This document shows, piece by piece, positions 34,625-46,811 of a stretch of 64,000 nucleotides of DNA. The DNA lies in assembly GCA_021397845.1 (NCBI GenBank), contig CM038049.1, positions 104,128,877-104,192,876 of the forward strand, given 5' to 3'. The stretch's first letter is position 1; each line of letters begins with the position of its first letter. The stretch is from Areca catechu (taxonomy: Eukaryota > Streptophyta > Magnoliopsida > Arecales > Arecaceae). The position numbers were made by a program, and so were the translations under genes. The notes under the pieces are model-generated. The model worked only from the letters and a program-made list of their open reading frames with translations. It was not told the origin of the DNA and did no database searches.

Positions 34625-37039
34625 TGTTGGGTTCGGGAACCGCTGCGGAAGCGTGGATTTCAAAATTTATGAAATCAGGTCCGAACCCTAATCCCAAAAT
34701 CTCCTTATTAGCAATTAAAACTATGACTACATGCATGTCCAAATTTAAACATAGTTTAGATACTAACCTCAGATCGCTATATCCAGTCTGATGTAGAAAT
34801 AAACTCCAAATTGAGTAACCTTTTGAACACACCAGGCGTCCACTTGTCCGCCCTCCGATGGTGATCCACACGGGCAGATGATCAAGACAGTGACTCCTTA
34901 ATTGGGTTCCTTCCACATCAAGTTCTACCCCAAGAATTGATATATGGGCTATTGGCTAGGACTCCTCTAGCCAAACTGGGACTAAACTCTCTCTTACCCT
35001 TCTCCTAGTTTTTAGCAACTTTGGCCCCTTAAGACACTCTTGTCTTAAGAATAAGCCCTTGTCCTAAAATGAGACAAGGCTTGTCTTGGAGGAGAAGAAA
35101 ATTAAGACAAAATTGTCTTAATGTAAGAAAGAAAGAAAGAAGAGGCGCCTTCTCCTTTACCGTCGGAGAGTTTCTCTCTCTGACTCTCCTTCTGTTCTGA
35201 GATTCGACAGAGCCTAGGCTCTGTAAAGGAATCAAAGAGGAAAGAGAGGAGGGGGAAACATCTTCTGGAGAGGGAGAGGGAAAAAGAAGCAAGGCTTCGC
35301 CGTAGAAAATCTGGAATCATTTTACGGTGAAGCCTTCTTCTTAAATAGGCGACAGAGAGGCGCCTTCTCATCTGAAATCATCCTCTCACGTCCCTCTCTC
35401 CCTTCTCACGTCCTCTCTTCTTTATCTCACGGCCCTTGGGATTAATCTCACGACCTTTGGGATGGAAGACCGAAGAAGGATCGTGAAAAACACAGAAGGG
35501 GCGCGCGCAGAAAGAAGAATCGCGCCCCTTCGGTGTTTTTTTTTTTTCTTTTCCTTTCACGGTAATTTTTATTTTGAAGAGTCCACGCCTAGGTGGACTC
35601 TGATCCACGCCTCTTAGCCAAAAGACGCGGTCCTTTTCTTTCTTTTCACGCAAAGACGCGACTTGGAGAGAGTCCACGCGCGCGTGGACTCTTCTCCTTG
35701 CGCGCGCGCGTGGGAAGAGAGGGGGAGGGGCTTAGGCGATGTGGGAAAGGGGTTTTAGCCTCTTAGGTTAGCCCAATTGCTAGCCTATAGTTAGCCCAAT
35801 GTTTTGAATCTTCAATTAGATTCAAACCGGAATGAGTTTGGATCTAAAAAAGACCAAATCGGAACCCTAACTCGAATCCGATTCAAGTAGAAGCCATGGT
35901 TTGCAACACATGCTAGTGTGTTCATCTGCAAACGAGATTTAATTCCAAATTAAATCCTTGATTATCTGTCCTAAGTGTGTGACCCATTGGGTTCCATACC
36001 TAGCCAGCAGTGGGTCCGAGTGCAAGTTGACCTAATTTGATCAGAACTCATTCTAATCGATTTAGGTCAAATCGAGCTAACTCGAGTCAGTCAATTAGGA
36101 CTCCTCCTAATTAGTGATCCAATTAAAACATTTAATTTGATCAACCCACAAGACAAGATTGACATCTAGCAACATGTCATGTCTACCCGGAAGATATGGA
36201 AAATCTGGTGTAATTCCAAAACTACCCTTCAGTGGAAAGTTCCCGTACAATTCGATCCTTCAATCATCTTGCATCCCGAATGTAACTATGGATATGGAAT
36301 CATGTCAAATCCAGTTTATACTCATTCCCAGCTCAGTCATACACTAATGATTCAATTAATTTGATATTAGAAATCATTTCTAATATCTGTACTTTGATCA
36401 AAGATTTCCTGAATCATCATCTGACCTAATTTGGCTGGATGCAATCTCCTCCTACTAGGAGTGATCAATTCCTTGTTGACCTACTCATTTCCTTCATATA
36501 TAATTCACCACACCCAGCATCAACCTTGTGCATGACCCAGTGTCATGAAAGAGATTGAACCAAAGCATGGGTTCATGTACATAAGGTATTATGGTAGTCT
36601 CAGGTCATAGGACTACTTGTACAACTCCCACTATGAGAAACATCTATTGACATGCAGCTAAGGCTCCATTAGATGTTCTCAAACTGGATCTATTCAGTGA
36701 ACTCATTCGCTAATGAGCACCCACATCCTTGTATTAGTGTCCTACATAAGTGACTGTGAGAGCAGTCACCCTTTTCAGCATACATAGGATGTGCCAGTCT
36801 TACCGGAAACCCTGATCCCCACTCAGGGTTCCTATGACTAGGAATATTCTAGATTAGGGTTTTAAGGCCTTAGATCTCACTGGTATGATCTCATCACAGC
36901 CCTAGGACCATAGCCCTAACCTATGGGGTTCATCATATAATGACACAGCGAATGATGAAAAATTAATGCCTTTATTAACTTGTCAATTTACAATGGTCTG
37001 GGAGATACAAATATTGGCTTATAGGGCATAATCCTTTCA
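34625..37039 (-). repeat. Copia1 5' LTR
   Basis: 2415 bp, matching 27155-29578 with scattered substitutions and short indels. The 24-bp palindrome is at 35669-35692. Confidence 0.93.
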
Positions 37040-37044
37040 GCGGG

Positions 37045-38226
37045 CAATCGAGCCGGCACGGCCGAACTGGGCACTTCCGTGTCGGGATGGGCAGCTGAGC
37101 TGGAGAGATCGGACGGAGCGGGGTACGCTGCCCTGGGCGAGGTCAGGCCGAACTGGACCCGAAGCATGGCATCGCCGAGCTGGAGCCGCGCGGAGGGCTG
37201 CCTTGACTGCGGGCATGCCGGACCGCTCCCCACACCGGGCGGAACCGCAGAGGGGTGAGGCGGAGGCCTCCCGTTGGCGAGCTGGGCGTCAGTCGGGGAG
37301 CCGGAGCCGGTGCGGGACGCGCGGACCCGGAGCGGAGCGCAGAAACCGAAGGTCGGGCTGCAATGGGTGGAGGAGACCCATGCGGGTGCTTCGCGGGCGG
37401 CGCAGGCGCGGACCGAACTGGGGTCCTACGGGCGCGCTGAGCCGCGCTGGAGGCGGAAAGGGTTCTGCTCGTCGGAGAGCCACCGGGAGGGGCCGGAGCC
37501 GTGCAGGACCGCCGACCTGTTGCAGGGGAGCACCATGTGGGCGAGATCGGGTGGAGCCATGCAGCGGTTGCACGCCTTGCAGAGCTGGAAAGATGCGTCG
37601 TGCCGAGGTGGAGCAGGAGCAGCCCCGGGTGGAGGCGAGCCAGGCCATCAGCGAGGCGCTGCTGGGTCGCCACTCGAGCTGGACCCGCTGCCGGGCCGGA
37701 GCAGGAGAGCGGAGGCAAAGCACGGCCACGCCGGGCGGGGACAGAACCGCCAGGCACCGGGGTGTGCCTTGCCGGGCTCGGACGAGCTCGGGGCCACCTC
37801 ACCGGGCTCGGGGGCACCTCACCAGGCTCGGTTACGGCGGCGTCGGGCACCGTTCGGACGGTGCATGGCTGGAGCAGGAGGGCGGAGCAAAGCACAGCCT
37901 AGCACCCTTCGCACCAGACCGAGGTGGAGGGGAGGGTGCTAGCGTTCCTGGGGCGAGGGGGCAGAAGTAGCTCTGTGGAGCCGACCAGTGGCGCGGGAGC
38001 GCCAGACCGAGGGGGGTCCTGCCGGGCTAAGCCAAGGAAGCCGGTGGGCTCGAGACGATCTGGGCGCGCCGTAGGCTTACCGAGTTCGCCGCGGGCGTGC
38101 CGAAGTTGGATTTCTCGTGGCCGAAGTGAGGCCGAGGTACTGGGATTCCCCACAGAGGTGGAATCGAGGTTGCCGTGCCTGCCTCCACGTGTCAGGGCCG
38201 AATGGATCTTGTTCACTAATGTAACA
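37045..38226 (-). repeat. Element Y 3' LTR, right part
   Basis: Continues the left LTR after copia1. It ends ...AATGTAACA, matching 53915. Compared with the right LTR it lacks about 100 bp (present at about 53530-53640). Long open frames on both strands are a GC effect. Confidence 0.9.
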
Positions 38227-39321
38227 GATGCCCCCACTCCCTGAGTCCATAACGTCTTCGTTTTGGATAAAGGGAGTATTATCATCCATTCGGTTCTGCA
38301 CCTTAGCGGGCCCTCTACCGACTGCAAGAAGTTAGTCACTAAGTGAAACTGAACTTACTTGAGTTTGGCTATTAGCATTTGAAGGCCTAGGTGAAGGCAT
38401 CAAGTTTGGCTGCCCTTTTCACGAACAGGGAACGTCCTGCAACACAACTTAGAAGGTGCTGTTTTTGAAACCTACCTGCTCGTAGGTATTTTTACCTTGA
38501 GTTGGGTATATCGTAACTGTGCCAGTACTTCTGTGCAACTCTCCTTTGACAAAGTAGAAGGTGGTGTCATGGAGGCAGAGTTGGTGAGGTGTACAACTTG
38601 GGTGCTCACACGTATGGCCGAGTGCATGGTTCAGGCGGCCGAGCTTAGAACACCTGTCGGGACCTTTGACGAAGATATTGAAGTCACCATAAGACAGGAG
38701 CCATCGCGGGTGAGGAAGCCCAGGGAACTCGAGGGAGCAATGCTCGACCATGGGGGAGCCACCCTGGCGGAGGAACTCAAGGGAGAACACGCGGACTGAA
38801 GTCCGAGCCTTCACGCCGGAGTCGGGTTCCAAGGCACCAAGGGACGTCGTGGGGAACTGGGTCCCGCGCCACCTTCCAGACCGAAGTCTGGGACGTCGTG
38901 GGGGAACCGGGTTCCGTTATGCCGGAACAGGGATCCGGGCCTCCTTTGTCGGACTCGGGGTCGGACAGATGAGTTCATCCTTCGTAAGGTGGCAAAGCCA
39001 CTCGCTTGGCGCGCTGGGAGGCGAGCCACAGACGGTCGGATCTTCAGAGCGACCCATGGGTATCTCCGGACAAGATTCAAGTTGTAAATGCGGGGCTCAA
39101 TGAAGAGCCTGGCTCCGGCTTGGCTAGATCAAGGGGCACGAATTCAGCTTAGCTTAATCTGAGCTCAGTTCGGTTGAACCAAGGGGCGTGACTTCAGCTC
39201 GGCCGCGTCGAGGAGCCTGGCTTCATCTCATCTCAGCATCATTCGAGTTTAGCTCGGCTGAACTGAGGAGCCGAACTTTAGCTCTTATTTTCGCCGGACT
39301 TGGGATCGACAGGGGAGCTCC
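38227..39321 (-). other. Element Y internal region, 3' side
   Basis: No recognisable protein. The purine-rich strip beside the LTR (38227-38245) is the likely polypurine tract. A stretch at 39007-39075 (GGCGAGCCACAGACGGTCGGA, then ATGGGTATCTCCGGAC) resembles 49345-49395 and 49458-49480, so diverged repeats are spread through the internal region. Motifs of the type AGCTCGGCTGAAC recur at 39130-39290. The frame at 38497-38799 has no known domain. Confidence 0.6.
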
Positions 39322-41742
39322 TGTAGGGTTCGGGAACCAGTGCGGAAGTGTGGATTTCAAAATTTTATGAAATCAAGTCCGAACCCTAATCCCAAATCTC
39401 CTTATTAGCAATTAAAACTGTGACTACATGCATGTCTGAATTTAACATACTTTAAATACTAACCTCAGATCGCTATTTCCAGTCTGATGCAGAAATGAAC
39501 TCCAAATTGAGTAGCCTGTTGAACACACCAGGTGTCCACTTGTCCGCCCTCCGATGGTGATCCACACGGGCAGATAATCAAGACAGTGACTCCTTAATTG
39601 AGTTCCTTCCAATCAAGTTCTACCCCAAGAACTTGATATATGGGCTATTGGCTAGGACTCTTTTGGCCAAACTGAGACTAAACCTTCTTTCTTACCCTTC
39701 TCCTAGTCTTTTAGCAACTTTGGCCCCTTAAGACACTCTTGTCTTAAGAATAAGCCCTTGTCCTAAAATGAGACAAGGCTTGTCTTGGAGGGAGAAGAGA
39801 ATTAAGACAAGATTGTCTTAATGTAAGAAAGAAAAGAAGGAGAGGCACCTTCTTCCTTTACCGTCGGAGAGTTTCTCTCTCTGACTCTCCTTCCGTTCTG
39901 AGATTCGACAGAGCCTAGGCTCTGTAAAGGAATCAAAGAAGAAAGAGAGGAGGGGAAACAGTCTTCTGGAGAGGGAGAGGGAAAAAGAAGTAAGCCTTCA
40001 CCGTAGAAAATCTGGAATTAATTTTCACGGTGAAGTCTTCTCCTTAAATAGGCGACAGAGAGGCACCTTCTCCCTTTTAATCATCCTCTCACGTCCCTCT
40101 CTCCCTTCTCACGTCTTCTCTCTTTATCTCACGGCCCTTGGGATTAATCTCACGGCCTTTGGGATGGGAAGACGCGAAGAAGGATCGTGAAAAACACAGA
40201 AGGGCGCGCGCAGAAAGAAGAGTCGCGCCCCTTCGGTGTTTCTCCTTTTCTTTTTCACGGTATTTTTCCCCTTTTTGGAGAGTCCACGCCTAGGTGGACT
40301 CTCTTCCACGCCTCTTCAAAAAAAACACCGGCCTTTTTTCTTTCTTTTCACGCAAAGACGCGTCTTGGAAAGAGTCCACGCGCGCGTGGACTCTTCTCCT
40401 TGCGCGCGCGCGTGGGAAAAGAAACGGAGGGACTTAGGCGATGTGGGAAAGGGGTTTAGCCTCTTAGGTTAGCCCAATTGCTAGCCTACAATTAGAACAA
40501 AGTGTTGAATCTTCAATTAGATTCAAACCGGAATGAATTTGGATCTAAAAAAGACCAAATCGGAACCCTAACTCAAATCCGATTCAAGTAGAAGCCATGG
40601 TTTGCAACACATGCTAGTGTGTTCATCTGCAAACGAGATTTAATTCCAAATTAAAACCTTGATTATCTGTCCTAAGTGTGTGACCCATTGGGTTCCATAC
40701 TTAGCCAGCAGTGGGTCCGAGTGCAAGTTGACCTAATCTGATCAGAACTCATTCTAATCGATTTAGGTCAAATCGAGCTAACTCGAGTCAGTCAATTAGG
40801 ACTCCTCCTAATTAGTGATCCAATTAAACCATTTAATTTGATCAACCCACAAGACAAGATTGACGTCTAGCAACGTGTCATGTCTACCCGGAAGATATGG
40901 AAATTCTGGTGTAATTCCAAAACTACCCTTCAGTGGAAAGTTCCTGTACAATTCGATCCTTCAATCATCTTGTATCCCGAATATAACTATGGATATGGAA
41001 TCATGTCAAATCCAGTTTATACTCATTTCCAGCTCAGTCATACACTAATGATTCAATTAATTCGATATTAGAAATCATTTCTAATATCTGTACTTTGATC
41101 AAAGATTTCCTGAATCATCATCTGACCTAATTTGGCTGGATGCAATCTCCTCCTACTAGGAGTGATCAATTCCTTGTTGACCTACTCATTTCCTTCATAT
41201 ACAATTCACCACACCCAGCGTCAACCTTGTGCATGACCCAGTGTCATGAATGAGATTGAACCAAAGCATGGGTTCATGTACATAAGGTATTATGGCAGTC
41301 TCAGGTCATAGGACTACTTGTACAACTCCCACTATGAGAAACATCTATTGACAAGCAGCTAAGGCTCCATTAGATGTTCTCAAACTGGATCTATTCAGTG
41401 AACTCATTCACTAATGAGCACCCACATCCTTGTATTAGTGTCCTACACAAATGACTGTGAGAGCAGTCACCCTTTTCAGCATACATAGGATGTGCCAGTC
41501 TTACCGGAAACCCTGATCCCCAACTCAGGGTTCCTATGACTAGGAATATTCTAGATTAGGGTTTTAAGGCCTTAGATCTCACTGGTATGATCTCATCATA
41601 GCCCTACAACCATTGCCCTAATCTATGGGGTTCATCATATAATGACACAGCGAATGATGAAAAAATTATTGCCTTTATTAATTTGTCAATTTACAATGGT
41701 CTGGGAGATACAGATATTGGCTTATAGGGCATAATCCTTTCA
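39322..41742 (-). repeat. Copia2 3' LTR
   Basis: 2421 bp. Palindromes with the same AGAGTCCACG arms are at 40279-40302 and 40371-40394. A TATA-like TATTTAAG (- strand) is near 40043-40050, so the palindromes lie about 230-350 bp upstream of it. Confidence 0.93.
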
Positions 41743-41756
41743 ATCTCCCACTTGCA

Positions 41757-44700
41757 CTAAAGCCAATCGCTCTTATTCTTTAACCCCAAAGAATCGAGGT
41801 GGCGATCAAACTCCCGCTGTGGTAGAGCCTTAGTGAACGGGTCTGCTATGTTGTTCTTTGTATCTACTATATTGATGCAGACTTCTTGTCTTTCGATTAT
41901 CTCTCGGACAAGATGGAAGCGTCTCAGAATGTGCTTGGACTTGTGATGGGCTCTCGGTTCCTTAGCTTGAGCAACTGCTCCAGTGTTATCACAATAGAGT
42001 GGCACCGGGTTCTCAATCTCAGGAACTACTCCCAACTCTGTGATGAATTTCTTCATCCAGACAGCTTCCTTGGCGGCTTCACTGACAGCTATGTACTTTG
42101 CCTCGGTAGTTGAGTCAGCTACAGTCTACTGTTTAGTGCTCTTCCAACTTACTGCTCCACCATTCAAGGTAAAGACATACCCTGAAATGGATTTACTATC
42201 ATCTGGGTCTGATTGAAAACTAGAGTCTGAATAGGCTTCTAGTTTAAGATCAGATCCTCCGTATATAAAAAAAATATCCTTAGTCCTTCTCAGGTATTTA
42301 AGAATATTTTTCACAGCCTTCCAGTGATCCTCTCCTGGATCAGCCTGAAATCTACTGGCTACACCCAAGGCATATGCCACATCAGGCCTGGTACATAACA
42401 TAGCATAAATAATCGACCCTATAGCCGAAGCATAAGGTATAGAATTCATTCTATTTCTTTCTTCAGGTGTCTTAGGAGACATCCTCTTAGAAAGACGTAT
42501 GCCATGACCAATAGGTAAGTAACCTCTTTTACTTTCCTCCATGCTAAATCTCTTCAGCACCTGGTCAATGTACCTAGACTGGGACAAGCCTAGCATCCTT
42601 CTTGATCTTTCTCTATAGATCTTTATACCCAGTATATAGGATGCTTCTCCCAAGTCTTTCATGGAAAACTGTTTCGATAACCACACTTTGACTGATTGTA
42701 GCATTGGGATATCATTCCCAATAAGAAGTATATCATCAACATATAGAACTAAGAAAACTATGGCACTCCCACTAGTTTTCTTGTACACACAAGGTTCATC
42801 CTCATTTTTGAAAAAATCAAATTCTTTGACTGTTTTATCAAATCAGATGTTCCAACTCCTGGATGCTTGCTTTAATCCATAAATGGATTTCTTTAGCCTA
42901 CATACCTGATTAGGTTTAGTTTCCAAGACAAAACCTTCTGGCTGTGACATATAAACCTCTTCCTCAAGGAAACCATTGAGGAAGGCAGTTTTTTTACATC
43001 CATTTGCCAGATCTCATAATCATGATATGTTGCTATAGCAAGCATAATCCGAATAGATTTGAGCATGGCTACAGGGGAAAAGTTTCATCATAATCTATTC
43101 CCTGCTTTTGTCTGAAACCCTTAGCCACCAATCTGGCTTTATAAGTTTCAACTTGGCCATCTGCCCCAATCTTCCTTTTATAGACCCATTTACACCCAAT
43201 AGGGTTAATACCCTCTGGTGCATCAACCAAAGACCATACTTGGTTGACATACATGGAGTCCATCTCGGATCTCATGGCTTCAAGCCATCTGTCTGAGTCT
43301 CTACTCATGACTGCTTCCGTATAGGTTAGAGGCTCATCATTTTGAATGATTTGGGCTTCATTATTTTCTATTATGAACCCATACCTCTCAGGTGCCTGTC
43401 GCACCCTATCAGACCTACGGATAGGAGTGTGTTCAGGTTCTATATTACCTATATTGTTACTTGACTGAGAAGTGTCTATTTGTTGAATCTCATTAAGTTC
43501 GATATTTCTACCAGTGCCCTTTTGTAGGATGAATTCCTTTTCCATAAAAGTGGCATGCCTACTGACCAAAACCTTTTGTTCAGTAGGGTGGTAGAACAGA
43601 TATCCTATACTATCTCTAGGATATCCCATAAATAGACATTTGTCTGCTCTAGCATCTAGTTTATGTCCAAAATTTCTTTTTACATAGGCTGGACATCCCC
43701 ATATCTTAATATACTTAAGATTTGGCTTCTTACCTCTCCATAATTCATATGGAGTGCTAGAAACAGTTTTAGATGGTACTCTATTCAAGATATAAGTTGC
43801 TGTTTCCCAAGCATATCCCCAGAAAGAAAAAGGTAACTCTGTGAAGCACATCATGGACCGTACCATATCCAATAAAGTACGATTCCTCCTTTCAGCAACA
43901 CCATTTAATTGTGGTGTGTAAGGAGGAGTCCATTCAGAGATGATCCCCTTATCTTTAAGGTGATCAAGAAACTCAGTGGATAAGTACTCACCTCCTCTAT
44001 CTGATCGGAGGATCTTTATACTTTTTCCTGTCTGTTTCTCTACCATACTTTGATACTCTAAAAATTTTTCAAAAGCCTCGGACTTATGTTTCATTAGATA
44101 CACAAATCCATACCTTGAAAAATCATCAGTAAATGTGATGAAGTATGAGTATCCACCATAGGCTTGAGTTGTCATAGGCCCACATACATCTGTGTGTATG
44201 AGTCCCAATAACTCTTTTGTCCTTTCTCCATGTCCACTAAATGGAGTCTTGGTCATCTTACCCATGAGACATGATTCACAAGTTCCTAATGACTCATAGT
44301 CATAAGGATCAAAGAAATTTTCTTTGTATAACTTGTTAATCCTAGTCTCACTAATATGTCCAAGTCGACAATGCCAAAGTAAGGTATTGTTTACATCATC
44401 TCTTTTCCGTTTGTTAGAAACATGAAAAATATAGTCATTAGTGGAAAGAGTTAATAGACCATTGCAGAATATGCCATAACATATAATTTCATTAGATAAA
44501 GAAATTGAGCAGCCACTGCTCATTACATTCATAGTATATCCTTGTTTAAGTAACAAGGGTACAGATATGATATTTTTAATGATTTTTGGCATATAGTAAC
44601 AGTTCCTTAGCTCCAAGATCTTCCCTGAAGGTAACTTCAAAATATAAGTCCCTACAGCTTCTGCTTGGATGGGGTCCCCTCCAGCACCGTAGAGCTCAAA

Positions 44701-45648
44701 GTTACCTTCCTTCAATACTTTAAGCCCCTGAAGTCCCTGCAATGATTTGCAGATGTTATGACCACAGGCGGTATCCAACACCCAAGTATTTGAAATGGAA
44801 GAATCCAATGACAAAATAGTATGAACTTCTTTCATACCTTTTGGTGCCTCTGATGCACCAGGCTTCAAACTTGCAAGGTAAACCTTGTAGTTTCTTTTCC
44901 AATGACCCGGCTTGCCACAATGAAAGCAGGTCATCTGTCCGGAGGCCTTCTTTCCTTTCTTCTTCTTAATGCCCCCTTTGGGATTCATCCTCTTACTGGA
45001 ACCCCTTTTGCCTGTCTTCTTCTTTTCCACAAGAAGAACTGGAGCCTTATTTTTCTTTACATGGCTCTCTGCTGTCTTCAACATATTCAACAGCTCAGGC
45101 AAGGAAGAATTAAGTTTGTTCATATGGTAATTAAGAACAAACTGTGAAAATGACTCTGGGAGTGATTGCAAGATCAAGTCTTGATTCAACTCCCCATCCA
45201 TTACAAAACCTAATTGACCTAATCGAGTGATTAGATCAATTACCTTTAATACATGATCTTGTACTGATGTACCTTCTGTCATCCTTGCACGGAACAACTG
45301 CTTAGATATTTCATATCTAGCAGTTCTACTGTGTTCTCCATAAAGCTCTTTTAAATTGAGCAGTATGGAGTTTGTATCCATGCTGTCATGCTGCCTCTGC
45401 AACTCATTAGTCATAGAGGCAAGCATAACACACTTGACAGTAAGTGAGTCATTTTGCCACATATTATATGTGGTCTTCTCCTCTTGCGAGGCATCTTCCC
45501 TTGGTGGTTCCAAAATTGGGGTATCAAGAATATAGGAAATTCTTTCTTGACTGAGTACTATTTTTAAATTTCTCAGCCAATCAACATAATTAGGCCCAGT
45601 CAATTTGTTGGCATCTAAAATACTACGGAGTGAGAGTGAAGAGGCCAT
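41757..45648 (-). pseudogene. Gag-pol of copia2, broken in RT and RNase H
   Basis: From ATG 45648, 859 codons are open: Gag, zinc-knuckle region, protease (DTACGHN), integrase HHCC (HCRLGH ... CESCLMGK), the integrase core (TDVCGP, SDRGGEY, ERRNR) and the start of RT. One base is missing near 43072 (copia1 keeps it), shifting the frame; a length change near 42990 and TGA near 42843 follow. RT continues at 42126-42788 with YVDDILL. TAG at 42126-42128 replaces a Gln codon in RNase H, which resumes to 41757. In the zinc knuckle the last Cys is Tyr (codon at 44887-44889; copia1 has Cys). Inactive as it stands. Confidence 0.93.
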
Positions 45649-46811
45649 TTATCTACATTTAAACAAAGAACAATGCATAAGCAAACAACCATGAAATGAT
45701 AATACATGATTAAATTAGGACTTTAATTTAATTATGTCTCCCACTATTTTATCGAGCATCATAACCCTCTATACGATGATCGAGAAAATCCTAATTAGTT
45801 TTTCTTAGTGGGGTTGAGATCCCAATCCCTTATAAAAGACCTTGTGTGTACACAACAAATCTTATATAAGTTCATAGGTAGGAAAACTCTTTCCAATTGT
45901 AACCCGTACAATTCTCAACTTATCCTGGCCTCTAAAATATTAATAGCCTTGTGTATACACAACAAACTATAATATTTTAGTTAAGTAAGACCCTTCATTG
46001 CCATATAGTCATGACTTTAATAGTAATACCCTTGTGTGTACACAACAAGATATTACATTAAATCATGCCATAAACAAATAATTGTATTAGGCCAAAAATT
46101 GTGTTAGTCACCATATTAGGTCTTGTGTGTACACAACAAACCTAGTATAGATCGTAACACAATAATGACCTATCATGAAGGAAGGCCAATAATAGTATTT
46201 TAACACCAAGCATGTTAGTCACGAATTAAATCAATCAGATCGGCCAGGCTAGTGGAAGAGATGTGGGGGTCCCCCCGTTGCTTTCCTAGACACCAATTTA
46301 AAATTGGCCAGGTCAGTCAACGGAACCAATTAAAAACCACGATTCCCTTTACCTTCCCAGAACCACCTTTCTAGACACCGAAATGACTAATTATCCATTA
46401 TGACTAATAATGCTTATCGGTTAACTATACTATCACTTAATATAATTTTAAGAGGGATTTATGCAATGCCAGCACATTCGATTAAAAGCTATCACATATA
46501 TTAATACATGCTTTAAACTAAGCAAATATGTGAAATGTGTGCCATCATACTAGGACAACCATTTACCACATAATGGATACACCATTATGCCAGGGCAACC
46601 TTATTTCAGTATGATGGCTCCAGGGCTAATCATATCTCTAAGACAATTAGGGTTTCAGTGAAAAAACCCTAACTGGTGGCAATCATCAAACTCATGTTCA
46701 ATCATCAATGCATGTCCAATATTGTGCATCAATATAAAAACTTTAAACTGATACTACATCACGAATTGAACTGCATAAGTTTTAATCCTAATAAGGAGGC
46801 TCTGATACCAC
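45649..46811 (-). other. 5' leader of copia2
   Basis: Same layout as copia1: TTGTGTGTACACAA-type sites at 45842, 45949, 46032 and 46123 with identical spacing (107, 83, 91), the palindrome CCAATTTAAAATTGG at 46293-46307, and the primer site at 46798-46810. Confidence 0.85.

Larger units (their letters stand above)
27155..37039 (-). mobile_element. Copia1: defective TNT-like Ty1/copia element
   Basis: 9885 bp, flanked by GCGGG at 27150-27154 and 37040-37044. The 3' LTR is left (27155-29578, 2424 bp) and the 5' LTR right (34625-37039, 2415 bp); on the - strand LTRs run TGAAAGGATTATGCC...CCCAACA. The primer site TGGTATCAGAGCC is at 34611-34623 and the polypurine tract AAGTGGGAGAT at 29579-29589. 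Same family as copia2. Confidence 0.95.
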
